From positions 462,538 through 526,537 of the forward strand of contig NZ_JACHJQ010000007.1 of the NCBI RefSeq assembly GCF_014203735.1: a stretch of DNA of 64,000 bases, given 5' to 3'. Made by a program: the position numbers and the translations under genes. Below, one piece after another: positions 1 through 8,051 of the stretch (within the stretch, counting starts at the first letter, position 1; the number at the start of each line of letters is the position of its first letter). Below the pieces are notes generated by a model, which was given only the letters and a program-made list of their open reading frames with translations, searched no databases and was not told the DNA's origin. The stretch is from Actinophytocola algeriensis. GTDB taxonomy: Bacteria; Actinomycetota; Actinomycetes; Mycobacteriales; Pseudonocardiaceae.

Positions 1-63
1 CGGAAGTGCGGCAATGCTCGTGGGCTGGATGTAGCCGGTTGAGTGGGATCCCTGCCAAATCAC

Positions 64-325
64 TCAGTCGAAGACCTGGGAGACCTCGGCCCTAATCCGC
101 CGGGAGTTGCTGTCGACGACGAGATACCAGTAGTCGTCGTAGGGCACCTCCAGGATAACCGGGCTGACATCGGTGAAGCCGCCGTGATACTCGTATTCGT
201 CGCCGTCGACGTAAGCCTGATAGTGGTCGCTGTCCATGAGACAGACCCTTGCCGTCGAACCGCGCAGCCACCTCGAAGCGCGCACCGCCTGCGACAGATC
301 CCAGCTCCCGGAAGACGTGTTCCAC
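64..325 (-). pseudogene. DUF1883 family protein, frameshifted
   Basis: Two minus-strand frames together spell a DUF1883 domain. From a GTG at 325 one frame reads VEHVFRELGSVAGGARFEV; near 262-245 the match moves to the next frame, which reads ARVCLMDSDHYQAY, then YEYHGG and DDYWYLVVD to the stop at 64. The pattern (small first strand, LMDS, Y..Y, GG, a W-x-VVD near the end) is typical of the roughly 90-residue DUF1883 family, whose function is unknown. A single indel in the GTTCGACGGCAAGG stretch would restore the frame, so this is a recent pseudogene or a sequencing error. The longer frame open from 600 lacks domain support upstream of the shift. Confidence 0.6.
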
Positions 326-788
326 CCGACTACAAGTAGCGGATGACCGCTGGTTCGGAAAGTCGGCAGACCGCATAGGGACCGATCGGCCCAACCACGA
401 GCTGGCGAAGCGATGCGTAAACCAGGCAACGCAGCCGGAGGAACCAGGACTCCGATACCGCCGCTCGGACGGTCCGCGAACCCCCGTAACAGTACGTAGC
501 GCAGCTCGGCCTGAGTTCGGCCTCGGCGCCCCTCACATAGCGGCATCAACTCTGCTGCTCGGCTTCCTGAGATGACCGCTCGTAGCCAGCGATCGTCCAT
601 TGCAGTGGAGCTATCGCCACCTGCTCACTATGCGTGAGATTCGCCAGTAGCCTGGGTCGTGCTCGCGGGGGTTCGCCAGCAAACTGGGGTGAAGTGACGT
701 ATGGGTAGCGGCATCGTCCGCCAGTAAACCGTGTTCACGCTTCTCCTCCTTTGCTTGCCACATCTAGCACTGGGGAGCAGGTCTAAAC
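326..788. other. Intergenic region, no supported gene
   Basis: Between the broken DUF1883 gene and the first secreted nuclease I see no convincing coding sequence. Open frames on both strands here lack recognisable domains and plausible start signals. The right part should contain the promoter of the nuclease gene; GGGGAG at about 773-778 is its likely ribosome binding site. Confidence 0.4.
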
Positions 789-2057
789 GTGAGACGAAGA
801 ATCTTCGCGCTCATTTTCGGCACGATGTTCATCCTCTCGACTACCTCTGTGTCTGCCGAAGAGGCGGCAGACGTCCGGACCGACAATCGACCACCATCAT
901 CCAGTTCGCCGATCAAAGCAGCGGGCGTGCCAAGCGACTCGCTTCCGCCGATCCAGTACTCAAGCCCGCAAGCCGCGTTTGAAGAGTCGTGCGGTGAGGT
1001 CAGCAAGGAAGGTTTCCAGGCGTGCATCACGCCGACGGAAACCAAGCTGTCCGCAGATGAGCTCCGCGCGCTTCACGCGTCCGCGGCCGGCACGCAGGAC
1101 GTGATCGACCTCCCTGATTGGTGCTACAACTACAGCGGTTCGTGGTACTTCCTTCGTAAACAAGCGTGCCTGATCGACACTGCCGAGTACATAATCCGGA
1201 ACCAGCCGTCGGGGACGCCGGTCGGTGGGATGCGTTTTTCGTACTGGTTTTTCAGTTTTACCTCCGAGTTGCAGCGCAACTGGCAGTCGCAGATCGAGTT
1301 CATGCCGGTGACGGGAACGACGTGGGGTCTGGCGATTGGCTCGACCATGGAAGGAGCGGCCGACTGCACGGGGTTCTGCACGACCCTCTTTCACAACTTT
1401 CCGCCCCAGCCTGCAGTGGAGAACGTGATCGTGGGAGGTGACGCGCAGTTCGAAACGACTGCGACTAACCCGAGCGCTGTTGGACACGCAAACACCGAGT
1501 TCAGGATGCGGTTCAAGAGCCCGTGTTGCCCGCTGTCATCGCCCGCCACGTCCTCGCCGCCCCGAGTGCGCTGTGACAACGCGACACCGGGGCGCGGTAT
1601 CGGCTGTGTCTTCCCGGACTACACGCCCACGATGGTCTACACCGATGACCCGCAGTACTGCTGCCCGGAGGTCGCCCGGCACATCCTGCAAGCCCAGCAG
1701 TCCGGCCTGCCCGGCGCGTATCCGAGCGGGACACCGCTGACCCGTTTGACCGACCAGTCGCTGATCGACTCAAACGGCCGGGTGGCGTGCAAGGACAGCT
1801 ACGTCCGCCCCACGGGCAAGAGCTGCGATGAGTACCCGTTCCGCAGCAGCTGGCAGGGAGCGCGAACAGGCGGCGGAAACCCCCGGTCGTTCAACTGGTG
1901 CTCCATCCCTCAGGTGCCGGGTGGCAGCGGGCCAGCTGGATACAGCGTCTGCATGGTGATCAATACTCAGAACACCGACGCGGGCCGCTACCTCGGCATC
2001 TTCTATGGGGAGAACCGGGTGATCGACAATGACCCGTTCCGGGTCTGGGCGTACTAG
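789..2057 (+). CDS. Secreted NucA/NucB-type deoxyribonuclease-domain protein (copy 1)
   Basis: A 422-residue protein with a clear Sec signal peptide (MRRR, hydrophobic IFALIFGTMFIL, cut near VSA-EEA). The last 90 residues match the NucA/NucB DNase family: a Cys-rich VACKDSYVRPTGKSCDEYPF segment with the CDEYPF signature, then GGGNPRSFNWC and a closing NDPFRVW. The family contains secreted endonucleases such as Bacillus NucA, used in DNA uptake, and toxin nucleases. The long middle region (about residues 60-320, many Cys) is not recognised. The GTG start at 789 follows GGGGAG. It is followed 35 bases later by a small beta-rich protein; the same two-gene arrangement recurs at 6646-8525. Nuclease activity is inferred from the family. 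Confidence 0.75.
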   Translation: MRRRIFALIFGTMFILSTTSVSAEEAADVRTDNRPPSSSSPIKAAGVPSDSLPPIQYSSPQAAFEESCGEVSKEGFQACITPTETKLSADELRALHASAAGTQDVIDLPDWCYNYSGSWYFLRKQACLIDTAEYIIRNQPSGTPVGGMRFSYWFFSFTSELQRNWQSQIEFMPVTGTTWGLAIGSTMEGAADCTGFCTTLFHNFPPQPAVENVIVGGDAQFETTATNPSAVGHANTEFRMRFKSPCCPLSSPATSSPPRVRCDNATPGRGIGCVFPDYTPTMVYTDDPQYCCPEVARHILQAQQSGLPGAYPSGTPLTRLTDQSLIDSNGRVACKDSYVRPTGKSCDEYPFRSSWQGARTGGGNPRSFNWCSIPQVPGGSGPAGYSVCMVINTQNTDAGRYLGIFYGENRVIDNDPFRVWAY

Positions 2058-2092
2058 CTGATCACGCCGATCACCGTGTTTGGATAGACCAT

Positions 2093-2608
2093 ATGAGCGA
2101 AGAAGTTGGTCACGGCTCAGTCCATGTCGACTACCACACGTTCTGGCTCAGCGAACGGGAAGATCCGATGCCGACGCCAGGCGCACGACCGTCAAATGGA
2201 TTGGTGTCGCCACAGCCGGGTGCGGTCGAGATCTGGGCTGGCACTCATACCGGTAGCGTGCCCGTCGCGGTGGAGGTACGCGACAGCGCACCACCCGCGG
2301 ACGACGTCGCCGAGTGGGATGACGTGGTCGAGACCAACGTGCAGAGCCAACGCGGCAATCTGCTGGTCACCAGCTTCTTCGCTCATATGCCAAAGGAACT
2401 GCCTAATCTTGCAGGCTCTGGCGCGGGCCTGTACCGCATCCGGTTCTACGTTCGCGGCCGAGACTCTGGAAGCTCGTATGACTCATACGCCCCGGCCGAG
2501 GAGTACCGGATCATCTCCTGGCCCGTCAAGCAACCGACCCCGGAACGCATCTATAAGCAGACAGATGCATATGGTCGAGCTCTTCGCGGGGAGGACGGCG
2601 AGGCATAG
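2093..2608 (+). CDS. Small cytosolic beta-sandwich protein, ComJ/Nin-like candidate nuclease inhibitor (copy 1)
   Basis: A 171-residue soluble protein with no signal peptide or membrane segment. Alternating hydrophobic strands (VHVDYHTFWLSE, GAVEIWAGTHTGSVPVAVEV, LLVTSFF, GLYRIRFYVRGR, EYRIISWPVK) suggest a beta-sandwich. The order (V-x-V-x-Y-x-x-F, an acidic EWDDVVE, a G-x-Y-R-x-R-x-Y-V-R strand and a final W-P) resembles ComJ/Nin, which in Bacillus sits next to NucA and inhibits it. The same kind of gene follows the second nuclease (8052-8525). An immunity or inhibitor role is inference from this arrangement. The ATG at 2093 has only a weak ribosome binding site. Positions 2609-2795 after it hold no supported gene. 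Confidence 0.6.
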   Translation: MSEEVGHGSVHVDYHTFWLSEREDPMPTPGARPSNGLVSPQPGAVEIWAGTHTGSVPVAVEVRDSAPPADDVAEWDDVVETNVQSQRGNLLVTSFFAHMPKELPNLAGSGAGLYRIRFYVRGRDSGSSYDSYAPAEEYRIISWPVKQPTPERIYKQTDAYGRALRGEDGEA

Positions 2609-2795
2609 CGGAAGCGTGCTGAGGCTTGTCCCAGGCGCGGCCGCTAGTACCGCCCGGCCAGGTACTCCCCTGCCGCTGCCCCTCGGCAGGAACCTTGTCC
2701 GAGCTCTACCTCGATGATGTACCGCTGACGATGATCAGCTGGCGACTGCCCTCTCGACCTGTAGCGAACGGTACCGATCCAGCGACACTCTCCCC

Positions 2796-3287
2796 ATGGA
2801 GACCGCCGCACTCATCGTGTCACTCCTCGCTGTCCTCGTCGCGGGTGGAGCGGCCTGGTACACCCGCGGCCAGAAGTTGGCAGCTGACCGGGCTGTCGAG
2901 GAGGCGGCAAGATCAGCCGATGCCTCCGAGCGATCGGCCGACACCGCTGAGTCCGGGCTCGAACTCCAGCGAGTTGCCGAGCGTCGGGCCGAGGAAGCCG
3001 CAGAACGAACCGGGGTCACCTGGGAGTTGCTGCGCACAGGCAACAGCACGTACACGCTGTACAACCGTGGGACGCACGCCGCATACGACGTCCGAGTCGA
3101 CTTGGCGGACCTGGGCGGCATCGGTGCTGGCGTCGAGTCGTTCGATGAGTTTCCCGCTGATCATGCCGAGCAGTACATGCTTTCGAGAGGGATCGCCTCA
3201 ACGACGACTTCGATAGTCGTGAGGTGGCATCAGCGTCAGGATCGGGCTGACACGCCGAAACGCCAATCGCTGCCAGTGGACTTCTGA
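2796..3287 (+). CDS. Small membrane-anchored coiled-coil protein, unknown function
   Basis: A 163-residue protein. Residues 4-22 (AALIVSLLAVLVAGGAAWY) form one membrane segment, followed by an Ala/Glu-rich heptad region to about residue 72 that should be coiled coil, then a small beta domain (TWELLRTGNSTYTLYNRGTHAAYDVRVDL). Membrane anchor, coil and C-terminal beta domain are common in actinobacterial accessory proteins of unknown role. It stands alone between the nuclease cassette and the PPOX-type gene. I do not recognise a named family. Confidence 0.65.
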   Translation: METAALIVSLLAVLVAGGAAWYTRGQKLAADRAVEEAARSADASERSADTAESGLELQRVAERRAEEAAERTGVTWELLRTGNSTYTLYNRGTHAAYDVRVDLADLGGIGAGVESFDEFPADHAEQYMLSRGIASTTTSIVVRWHQRQDRADTPKRQSLPVDF

Positions 3288-3361
3288 ACACTTTCCGAGC
3301 TGCCACGTCGCTCGGCAGGCAATCAGCCCGGCTCAACACCGAGAGGACGAGGAAGGACGGA

Positions 3362-3838
3362 ATGGACAGCCGCCGCATGCAGCTCGACCAGCAGCAATGC
3401 TGGGAGCGACTTCGTACTGCTGCGATTGGGCGGCTGTCCTACACCGAGCACGCGCTACCGGTTATCCGAGCCGTGCCGTTCGTGATCGACGCGACCCGCG
3501 TCATCGTCGCGCTCCAGCACTCGGCTTCACGACCCGCCGCATTCAGCCGAGTGGCGATCGTGGCCTTCGAGGCTGGCGAGTGGTCACCAGACACCCAAAC
3601 AGGCTGGTCAGTGCACTTCACCGGCAAGGCCCAGGTGCTGCCGACAGACGAGGTCGTCCAGGTCCGTGACCTCGGCCTGCACGCATGGATCGATGGCGAG
3701 CCAGCGCTCTATGTTCGGTTAGAGACGGCGTCACTGGCAGGTACCTGTCTGACTTCGGCGACATTCCATCCGCCGCAGCAACGGACCGGTGTACCCACCT
3801 TTCCAGGCCAGGTAGTCGACAGCTCGTTGGACACTTAG
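3362..3838 (+). CDS. Pyridoxamine 5'-phosphate oxidase (PPOX) family protein
   Basis: 158 residues with the split-barrel flavin-binding pattern of the PPOX / flavin-nucleotide-binding family: CWERLRTAAIGRLSYTEHALPVIRAVPFVID at the start, then GWSVHFTGKAQVL in the middle. Members bind FMN or F420 and reduce small substrates or act as sensors; a specific substrate cannot be assigned. GAGGACGAGGAAGGACGG just before the ATG at 3362 supplies the ribosome binding site. Its stop overlaps by four bases the end of the convergent lsr2 gene. Confidence 0.75.
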   Translation: MDSRRMQLDQQQCWERLRTAAIGRLSYTEHALPVIRAVPFVIDATRVIVALQHSASRPAAFSRVAIVAFEAGEWSPDTQTGWSVHFTGKAQVLPTDEVVQVRDLGLHAWIDGEPALYVRLETASLAGTCLTSATFHPPQQRTGVPTFPGQVVDSSLDT

Positions 3839-4224
3839 ACCTTGGCCTTGCGCTTCCGACTCTTGCTGTTCGCCTCGGCCTGCGCCGCCTCAAACGCCTC
3901 GATGATGCCGGCCGAGATGCGTCCGCGGTTGGACACCTCGTGGCCGTTGCGCCGTGCCCAGTCGCGAATGGCCTGCGCCTGCTCGTGGTTGGCGGTCGTC
4001 GAGCCGTTGCTCGACTTGGCGGCAGTGCCACGCTTGATGCGGCCGCCGGTTCGCCGAGCGTGGGCCACGAACTCCTCGAGCGACTTGCGCAGGTTGTCGG
4101 CGTTGGCCTCAGTCAGGTCGATCTCGTAGCTGACACCGTCAAGGCCAATGGACACTGTGCTGATGTCGTCGGACTGTGTGCCGTCCAAGTCGTCAACGAG
4201 CTGGATGGTCACCTGCTGAGCCAT
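3835..4224 (-). CDS. lsr2: Lsr2 nucleoid-associated xenogeneic silencer
   Basis: 129 residues, close to the usual 110-130 of Lsr2. The N-terminal oligomerisation domain starts MAQQVTIQLVDDLDG and includes the typical YEIDLTEANADNLRKSLEEF helix segment; the C-terminal DNA-binding domain has IRDWARRNGHEVSNRGRIS with the RGR AT-hook-like minor-groove motif, then a basic tail. Lsr2 binds AT-rich DNA and silences foreign genes. The start at 4224 is chosen because the protein then begins exactly like other Lsr2 proteins and AGGAG lies just upstream. Being on the island, it is probably an accessory paralogue that silences island genes or competes with the chromosomal copy. Confidence 0.93.
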   Translation of the reverse strand: MAQQVTIQLVDDLDGTQSDDISTVSIGLDGVSYEIDLTEANADNLRKSLEEFVAHARRTGGRIKRGTAAKSSNGSTTANHEQAQAIRDWARRNGHEVSNRGRISAGIIEAFEAAQAEANSKSRKRKAKV

Positions 4225-4367
4225 GGTACTTACTCCTTGTGGCAAACGAGAAGGGCCGTGCGGAAGATAGGTCCACAACGGATTCGTTGTCGCCAGGCTA
4301 CCGCATACTGAATTTAATGATCAGGATTGGCTGCTGGTGTCGCAGTCGGCAGTGGCGTCCAGCGGGA

Positions 4368-4622
4368 TCAGGCGGATCGCCGTTCCAACCTGGCAAGACG
4401 CCGGTCATGGTCTCGTAGGGTGCGGTTGGTGTCTTCGGCGGTTTGACTGAAGGTCTCGCCGATGGCGTCCTGGACCTGGTCAAGCTTTTGGTCGAGAGTA
4501 TCGATACGAGTGTTCAACTGCCGTATTTCGCCACGTAGCTCGTCTCGCAACTCGGCGACGTGCTGCGACACCGTAGCTTCGATGAAATGCTTGAGATCGT
4601 CAAATAGTTGTTCGTTGGTCAT
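4368..4622 (-). CDS. Small coiled-coil protein, unknown function
   Basis: An 84-residue protein from the ATG at 4622, beginning MTNEQLFDDLKHFIEATVS, followed by an almost unbroken heptad pattern (ELRGEIRQLNTRIDTLDQKL, then DHDRRLARLERRSA) that predicts a continuous coiled coil. Similar short coil proteins are common in actinobacterial genomes and mobile elements; their roles are unknown. The frame is open to 4799, but the extra residues are low-complexity and unlike the coil, so the later start is preferred. Positions 4623-4823 hold nothing else I can support. Confidence 0.5.
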   Translation of the reverse strand: MTNEQLFDDLKHFIEATVSQHVAELRDELRGEIRQLNTRIDTLDQKLDQVQDAIGETFSQTAEDTNRTLRDHDRRLARLERRSA

Positions 4623-4823
4623 ATGCCGATCATTATGGCGAATCTTCCAACGATTTGCAAGATGCACAACCTGGCTTCGTGAATTCCACGACATTCCTCC
4701 TCCACTTATTCCGACCGGGTTCCCTAATGGCGTTTCGGCAAGGCCCAACGGTTTATCGAAAACGGCCCGCATGCAGGGCGAAACGGGGTATGAGCGCATT
4801 GGACCAGCAGGATAAAGTGACCG

Positions 4824-5222
4824 ATGGAATGCATCATCTTTCGCCGCGTTGGCGGTAACACCAAGCAGCGAGGTCTGGGACTACCAGGTCCTGCCGGACG
4901 GCGACGGGCGCGTCACGACCAGGACGGACCTTGATGTGCTCCATGAGGGGATCGACGGCCAGGCCATCGCCGTGTGCGGCTGACGCCCGAGATCTCCATG
5001 TGGGTCGACGAAGACGGGGCCATGCAGCCCGAGTGGCGCGTCAACCAGCTGGCGTCGTATATCTCGACCGGGCTCGGGCGCGCCTTCGAGCTGTTCGTCG
5101 GCGTGTCGATGTTCACCGGTGGGATTGACCACCGCGGGAACCTCGAGCCGCTGAGCTGCGGCGCGCGGACGAACGATCGCCAGCCTGATCGACGAGCTAC
5201 GCAGCATGCCGGGAGCGAATAA
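4824..5222 (+). pseudogene. DUF3846-like protein, multiply frameshifted
   Basis: Fragments in different plus-strand frames line up in the order expected for a DUF3846-type protein: MECIIFRRVGG from 4824, then EVWDYQVLPDGDG with TDLDVLHEGIDGQAIAVCG ending at a TGA near 4981, then in another frame LTPEISMWVDEDGAMQPEW and LFVGVSMFTGGIDHRGN, and a last piece TIASLIDELRSMPG. The MWVDE-G and F-TGG-D-x-x-GN pattern is the part I recognise. At least two indels are needed to join them, so the gene is dead. DUF3846 proteins occur in phages and plasmids of actinobacteria and are uncharacterised. Confidence 0.4.
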
Positions 5223-5546
5223 GCCAGGTCACGGCTACCAGCCCTCCTGCCTGTCCAGTTTCTGTCAACTTAGCATCACCCGGACGCCCTATTGCATAGG
5301 ACGCTATGCAGCCCGTCAGTAACAGCCTGTTGGCAGGCTTAGTCCAGGTAAGGGCTGTTTGAGTGAACAAACGATCACTACATTGTGTGATACCGCGCCA
5401 CAGGGATAGCGTCACCTGGTCCGAAAATCGACGCTGGGGGCAGGGTCGTGCAGGATGTTCATTTGTCGTGCGCGGCTCCATGTATCGGGGTATTCGCGCA
5501 TCTCGAAGACCTTGCGCCCCAGTGCTCATTGCAGACTAGGGGCACT
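5223..5546. other. Intergenic region before the FG-GAP protein
   Basis: No gene is supported. The stretch is AT-richer than its surroundings and holds short dyads such as GTTTGAGTGAACAAAC (5347 region) and ATCAC..GTGAT that could be operators for the following secreted protein. AGGGG at about 5538-5542 is the likely ribosome binding site of the next gene. Confidence 0.35.
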
Positions 5547-6578
5547 GTGAACAGTCAACAACGAAGACCGCTCACCCAGCTTCATCGATTTGTCAACGTC
5601 AGTTTGACCATAGGCCTAACATTCGCGGTGTTGGTCGGCACGCACCAGGCCGCACCCGCGGCAACGAGCAAGCCAGCGTCGACGCCGGCGTCCGTTACGA
5701 AACTCGCGCCCAATGACAACATCCAGCGGTCAACCTCACGGTCGCGGGACGTAACCGGCGATGCCTGGCCGGACATCGTTGCCCGGGAACCGGGCATCAA
5801 CAGCGGCACGCTGTGGGTCTATCGGCACACCGGCAGCTTCAGCGGCACGTCAACGTTTGCAGGACGGGTGCTCGTTGGGACGGGCTGGAATGGCCACAAC
5901 TGGATTGGCGTGGCCGAGGTGACCGGCGACACGCAGGACCCCGAGCTGACGCCGGAGGCACCGGCCGACCTGCTGGCTCGCCGCGCATCAGATGGCGCGC
6001 TCTTGGTCTACCCGCACAGCGGGACCTTCAATGGAACCAGCACGTGGCGATCACCAGTTCTCATCGGTCAAGGCTGGAACGGTTTCAGCGAGCTAATCCT
6101 GGCCGACGTCACGGCCGACGGGTTCGACGACATCCTGGCCTACGACGGCAGCAATCTATGGGCCTATCCACACAGCCGGACGTTCAACGGCGTGAACACA
6201 TTCCTGCCGCGGGTGCACGTCCGCAGCGGCAGCATCGGCTGGCTGCTGGCCACCGAATGGCACCGCGACACACCCGATCTGATCAGCAACTCCTTCGCCA
6301 CGGGCACTATGACCGTCGCCCGCCACCTTCGTGACTTCGACGGCACCAACACCTGGGCGGGGACCAGCACCGACGTTGCTGCCGGCCTGTTCACCGGCTC
6401 CTTCATCAACCTGCTGTCGCTGTCAGACCTGAACGGCAACGGCACCGACGACGTCATCGTCCGATCGAAGAGCGGCACGCTGATCGCTTACCCGTTCATG
6501 GGCGTCAACGGCCTGAACTCGTTCGGTGAGCCAGCCACGCTGGGGACCGGTTGGCAGATCATGGACCTGGTCACGTGA
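5547..6578 (+). CDS. Secreted FG-GAP/VCBS-repeat beta-propeller protein
   Basis: About 343 residues from the GTG at 5547, which has AGGGG five bases upstream. A signal peptide (RFVNVSLTIGLTFAVLVGTHQAAPAA) leads into repeated units built on V/L-T/N-G-D/N-x-x-x-D-D/I (DVTGDAWPDIVARE, EVTGDTQDPELTPEAPADLLAR, DVTADGFDDILAY, DLNGNGTDDVIVR), each followed by L-W/V-Y-x-H-x-G-x-F-x-G-x-x-T-F/W. These are calcium-binding FG-GAP/VCBS blades of a secreted propeller. The family mediates extracellular binding; the ligand is unknown. It lies between the two nuclease/inhibitor cassettes, 68 bases before the second nuclease start, and may share a transcript with it. Confidence 0.8.
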   Translation: MNSQQRRPLTQLHRFVNVSLTIGLTFAVLVGTHQAAPAATSKPASTPASVTKLAPNDNIQRSTSRSRDVTGDAWPDIVAREPGINSGTLWVYRHTGSFSGTSTFAGRVLVGTGWNGHNWIGVAEVTGDTQDPELTPEAPADLLARRASDGALLVYPHSGTFNGTSTWRSPVLIGQGWNGFSELILADVTADGFDDILAYDGSNLWAYPHSRTFNGVNTFLPRVHVRSGSIGWLLATEWHRDTPDLISNSFATGTMTVARHLRDFDGTNTWAGTSTDVAAGLFTGSFINLLSLSDLNGNGTDDVIVRSKSGTLIAYPFMGVNGLNSFGEPATLGTGWQIMDLVT

Positions 6579-6645
6579 GCCGCGCCCGGCGGCCACGTGG
6601 CCGTACAACGCAACTCGTCAGTGGGCACCTCTCACCTGGAGCGTC

Positions 6646-8028
6646 ATGAACAGAACTTGGCCGAGACGCTTGACCATGGCGGCCCTCGCTGCCGTCATGG
6701 CATGGAGCCTCACGAGCTACACCGGCACAGACCCAGCGGCGACCGCCAGCACGGCCCCATCGCCTTCGACTCAGAATGCACCATCGGACGGTCTGGTGAT
6801 TGGCGATGAAACATCAGGTAAGAGCTTTCCTGAGCAGAACACCGAGATCGAAGCACGACTGCGCGACCAACCGAAGGGCGACGAGCTCTACCGGATGGCC
6901 GAAGACGGCGAGTATCTGGTAACAACTGACGCCAGGTCACCTCGGCTCAACCTGCCTGGCACTGTTGGCGTTAATGCCATCGATCCTGTTACCTGGCAGG
7001 AATGTGCGAGCCATTTCAATATCGATGTGGCACCATACTGGTTCAAGAACAAGTACAACATCTGCAGGCGATCGCCTGTCACTCTTTTGTTCGTACGACG
7101 TGACGATCACGGCACAGTGGTCGACAGTGGAACTGTCGAGTTCCAACTTGAGTTCATAGGCACCATGCGGAGTACAGAGAACGTCATTGATTTCAGGTTC
7201 CGGATGTTGAACTTCCAAACGACCGGCTGGACCGATCCGACCTGGCTTTTTCACATACAACTTCCATGCCTTAACGCTGATCCCGCTCGCACAAGCGACT
7301 GCACAACACCCACTGGCACGCCCTCTTTCTACGAAATGCCTGTCAGCGAGTGGCAACGCCGAGCGGGCGAAGAGTTTGGCATCGCTAAGGCTGGCACCAC
7401 GACGGCCGTCCCCGCAGGCGACAAGTATCGAGCCGAGCTACGCGGGTTTTTTGCTTTCGGATTGCAATTGACTCTTTTCACGCCGCAGGGACCCCAGTCG
7501 GATGTCACACCGGACGAGATTTTCCGTTGTGACATCGCCAATTACATCAGCGGTAGCCGCTGCAACTTCAACAATGTCGGCTCGGTCCTCGAGTTCAGCC
7601 TGTCAGATTCAACGCTGTCCCAGTCGGCGGAGTTCATCAATGACGCCCAGACTGACATCACCCGAACTTCCCCAGGCATTCCCGGGAAGAAGGTTCCTGG
7701 AGCCCCGGGAGACATCCCTCTTCATCGGCTGTATAAGGCATACGATACCGACAACACAATTCAAGCATCGCGCAGAAAGGTACCCAAGACCTGCCGACGC
7801 TACCACGGGCCCGGTTACACCAAGGGCGGGACGAAACAATGCGACGAATATCCGTTAGCTACTACCTACGAAAATTCAGTCCGCGTCGACACACGGACGG
7901 TCTATGACTACGCAGTGAAAGCAATCGACAAAGATCACAACGAGAAGGCGGGAAGAGTGTACGGGTCGTGGCTGTCAGCCGACCACATACTTGACTACGA
8001 CCCGTTCTGGGTGAAGATAGTGCCCTAG
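6646..8028 (+). CDS. Secreted NucA/NucB-type deoxyribonuclease-domain protein (copy 2)
   Basis: About 460 residues from the ATG at 6646 (GGAG upstream). The signal peptide is MNRTWPRRLTMAALAAVMAW followed by a Thr/Pro/Ala-rich linker. The C-terminal part carries the same NucA/NucB signature as the gene at 789: CRRYHGPGYTKGGTKQCDEYPL, then a final DYDPFWVKIVP. The middle region (residues 60-380) aligns only loosely with copy 1, so the two are diverged rather than recently duplicated. Its base composition is lower in GC than that of copy 1. It is followed 23 bases later by a second small beta-rich protein. DNase activity is inferred. Confidence 0.72.
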   Translation: MNRTWPRRLTMAALAAVMAWSLTSYTGTDPAATASTAPSPSTQNAPSDGLVIGDETSGKSFPEQNTEIEARLRDQPKGDELYRMAEDGEYLVTTDARSPRLNLPGTVGVNAIDPVTWQECASHFNIDVAPYWFKNKYNICRRSPVTLLFVRRDDHGTVVDSGTVEFQLEFIGTMRSTENVIDFRFRMLNFQTTGWTDPTWLFHIQLPCLNADPARTSDCTTPTGTPSFYEMPVSEWQRRAGEEFGIAKAGTTTAVPAGDKYRAELRGFFAFGLQLTLFTPQGPQSDVTPDEIFRCDIANYISGSRCNFNNVGSVLEFSLSDSTLSQSAEFINDAQTDITRTSPGIPGKKVPGAPGDIPLHRLYKAYDTDNTIQASRRKVPKTCRRYHGPGYTKGGTKQCDEYPLATTYENSVRVDTRTVYDYAVKAIDKDHNEKAGRVYGSWLSADHILDYDPFWVKIVP

Positions 8029-8051
8029 CACGGCGACGGTAACCTGTCCGA

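Noticed and set aside
64..600. Single 178-codon minus-strand gene
   Set aside because: Only the last third matches DUF1883; the matching N-terminal strand is in another frame, so a frameshifted gene starting at 325 explains the data better.
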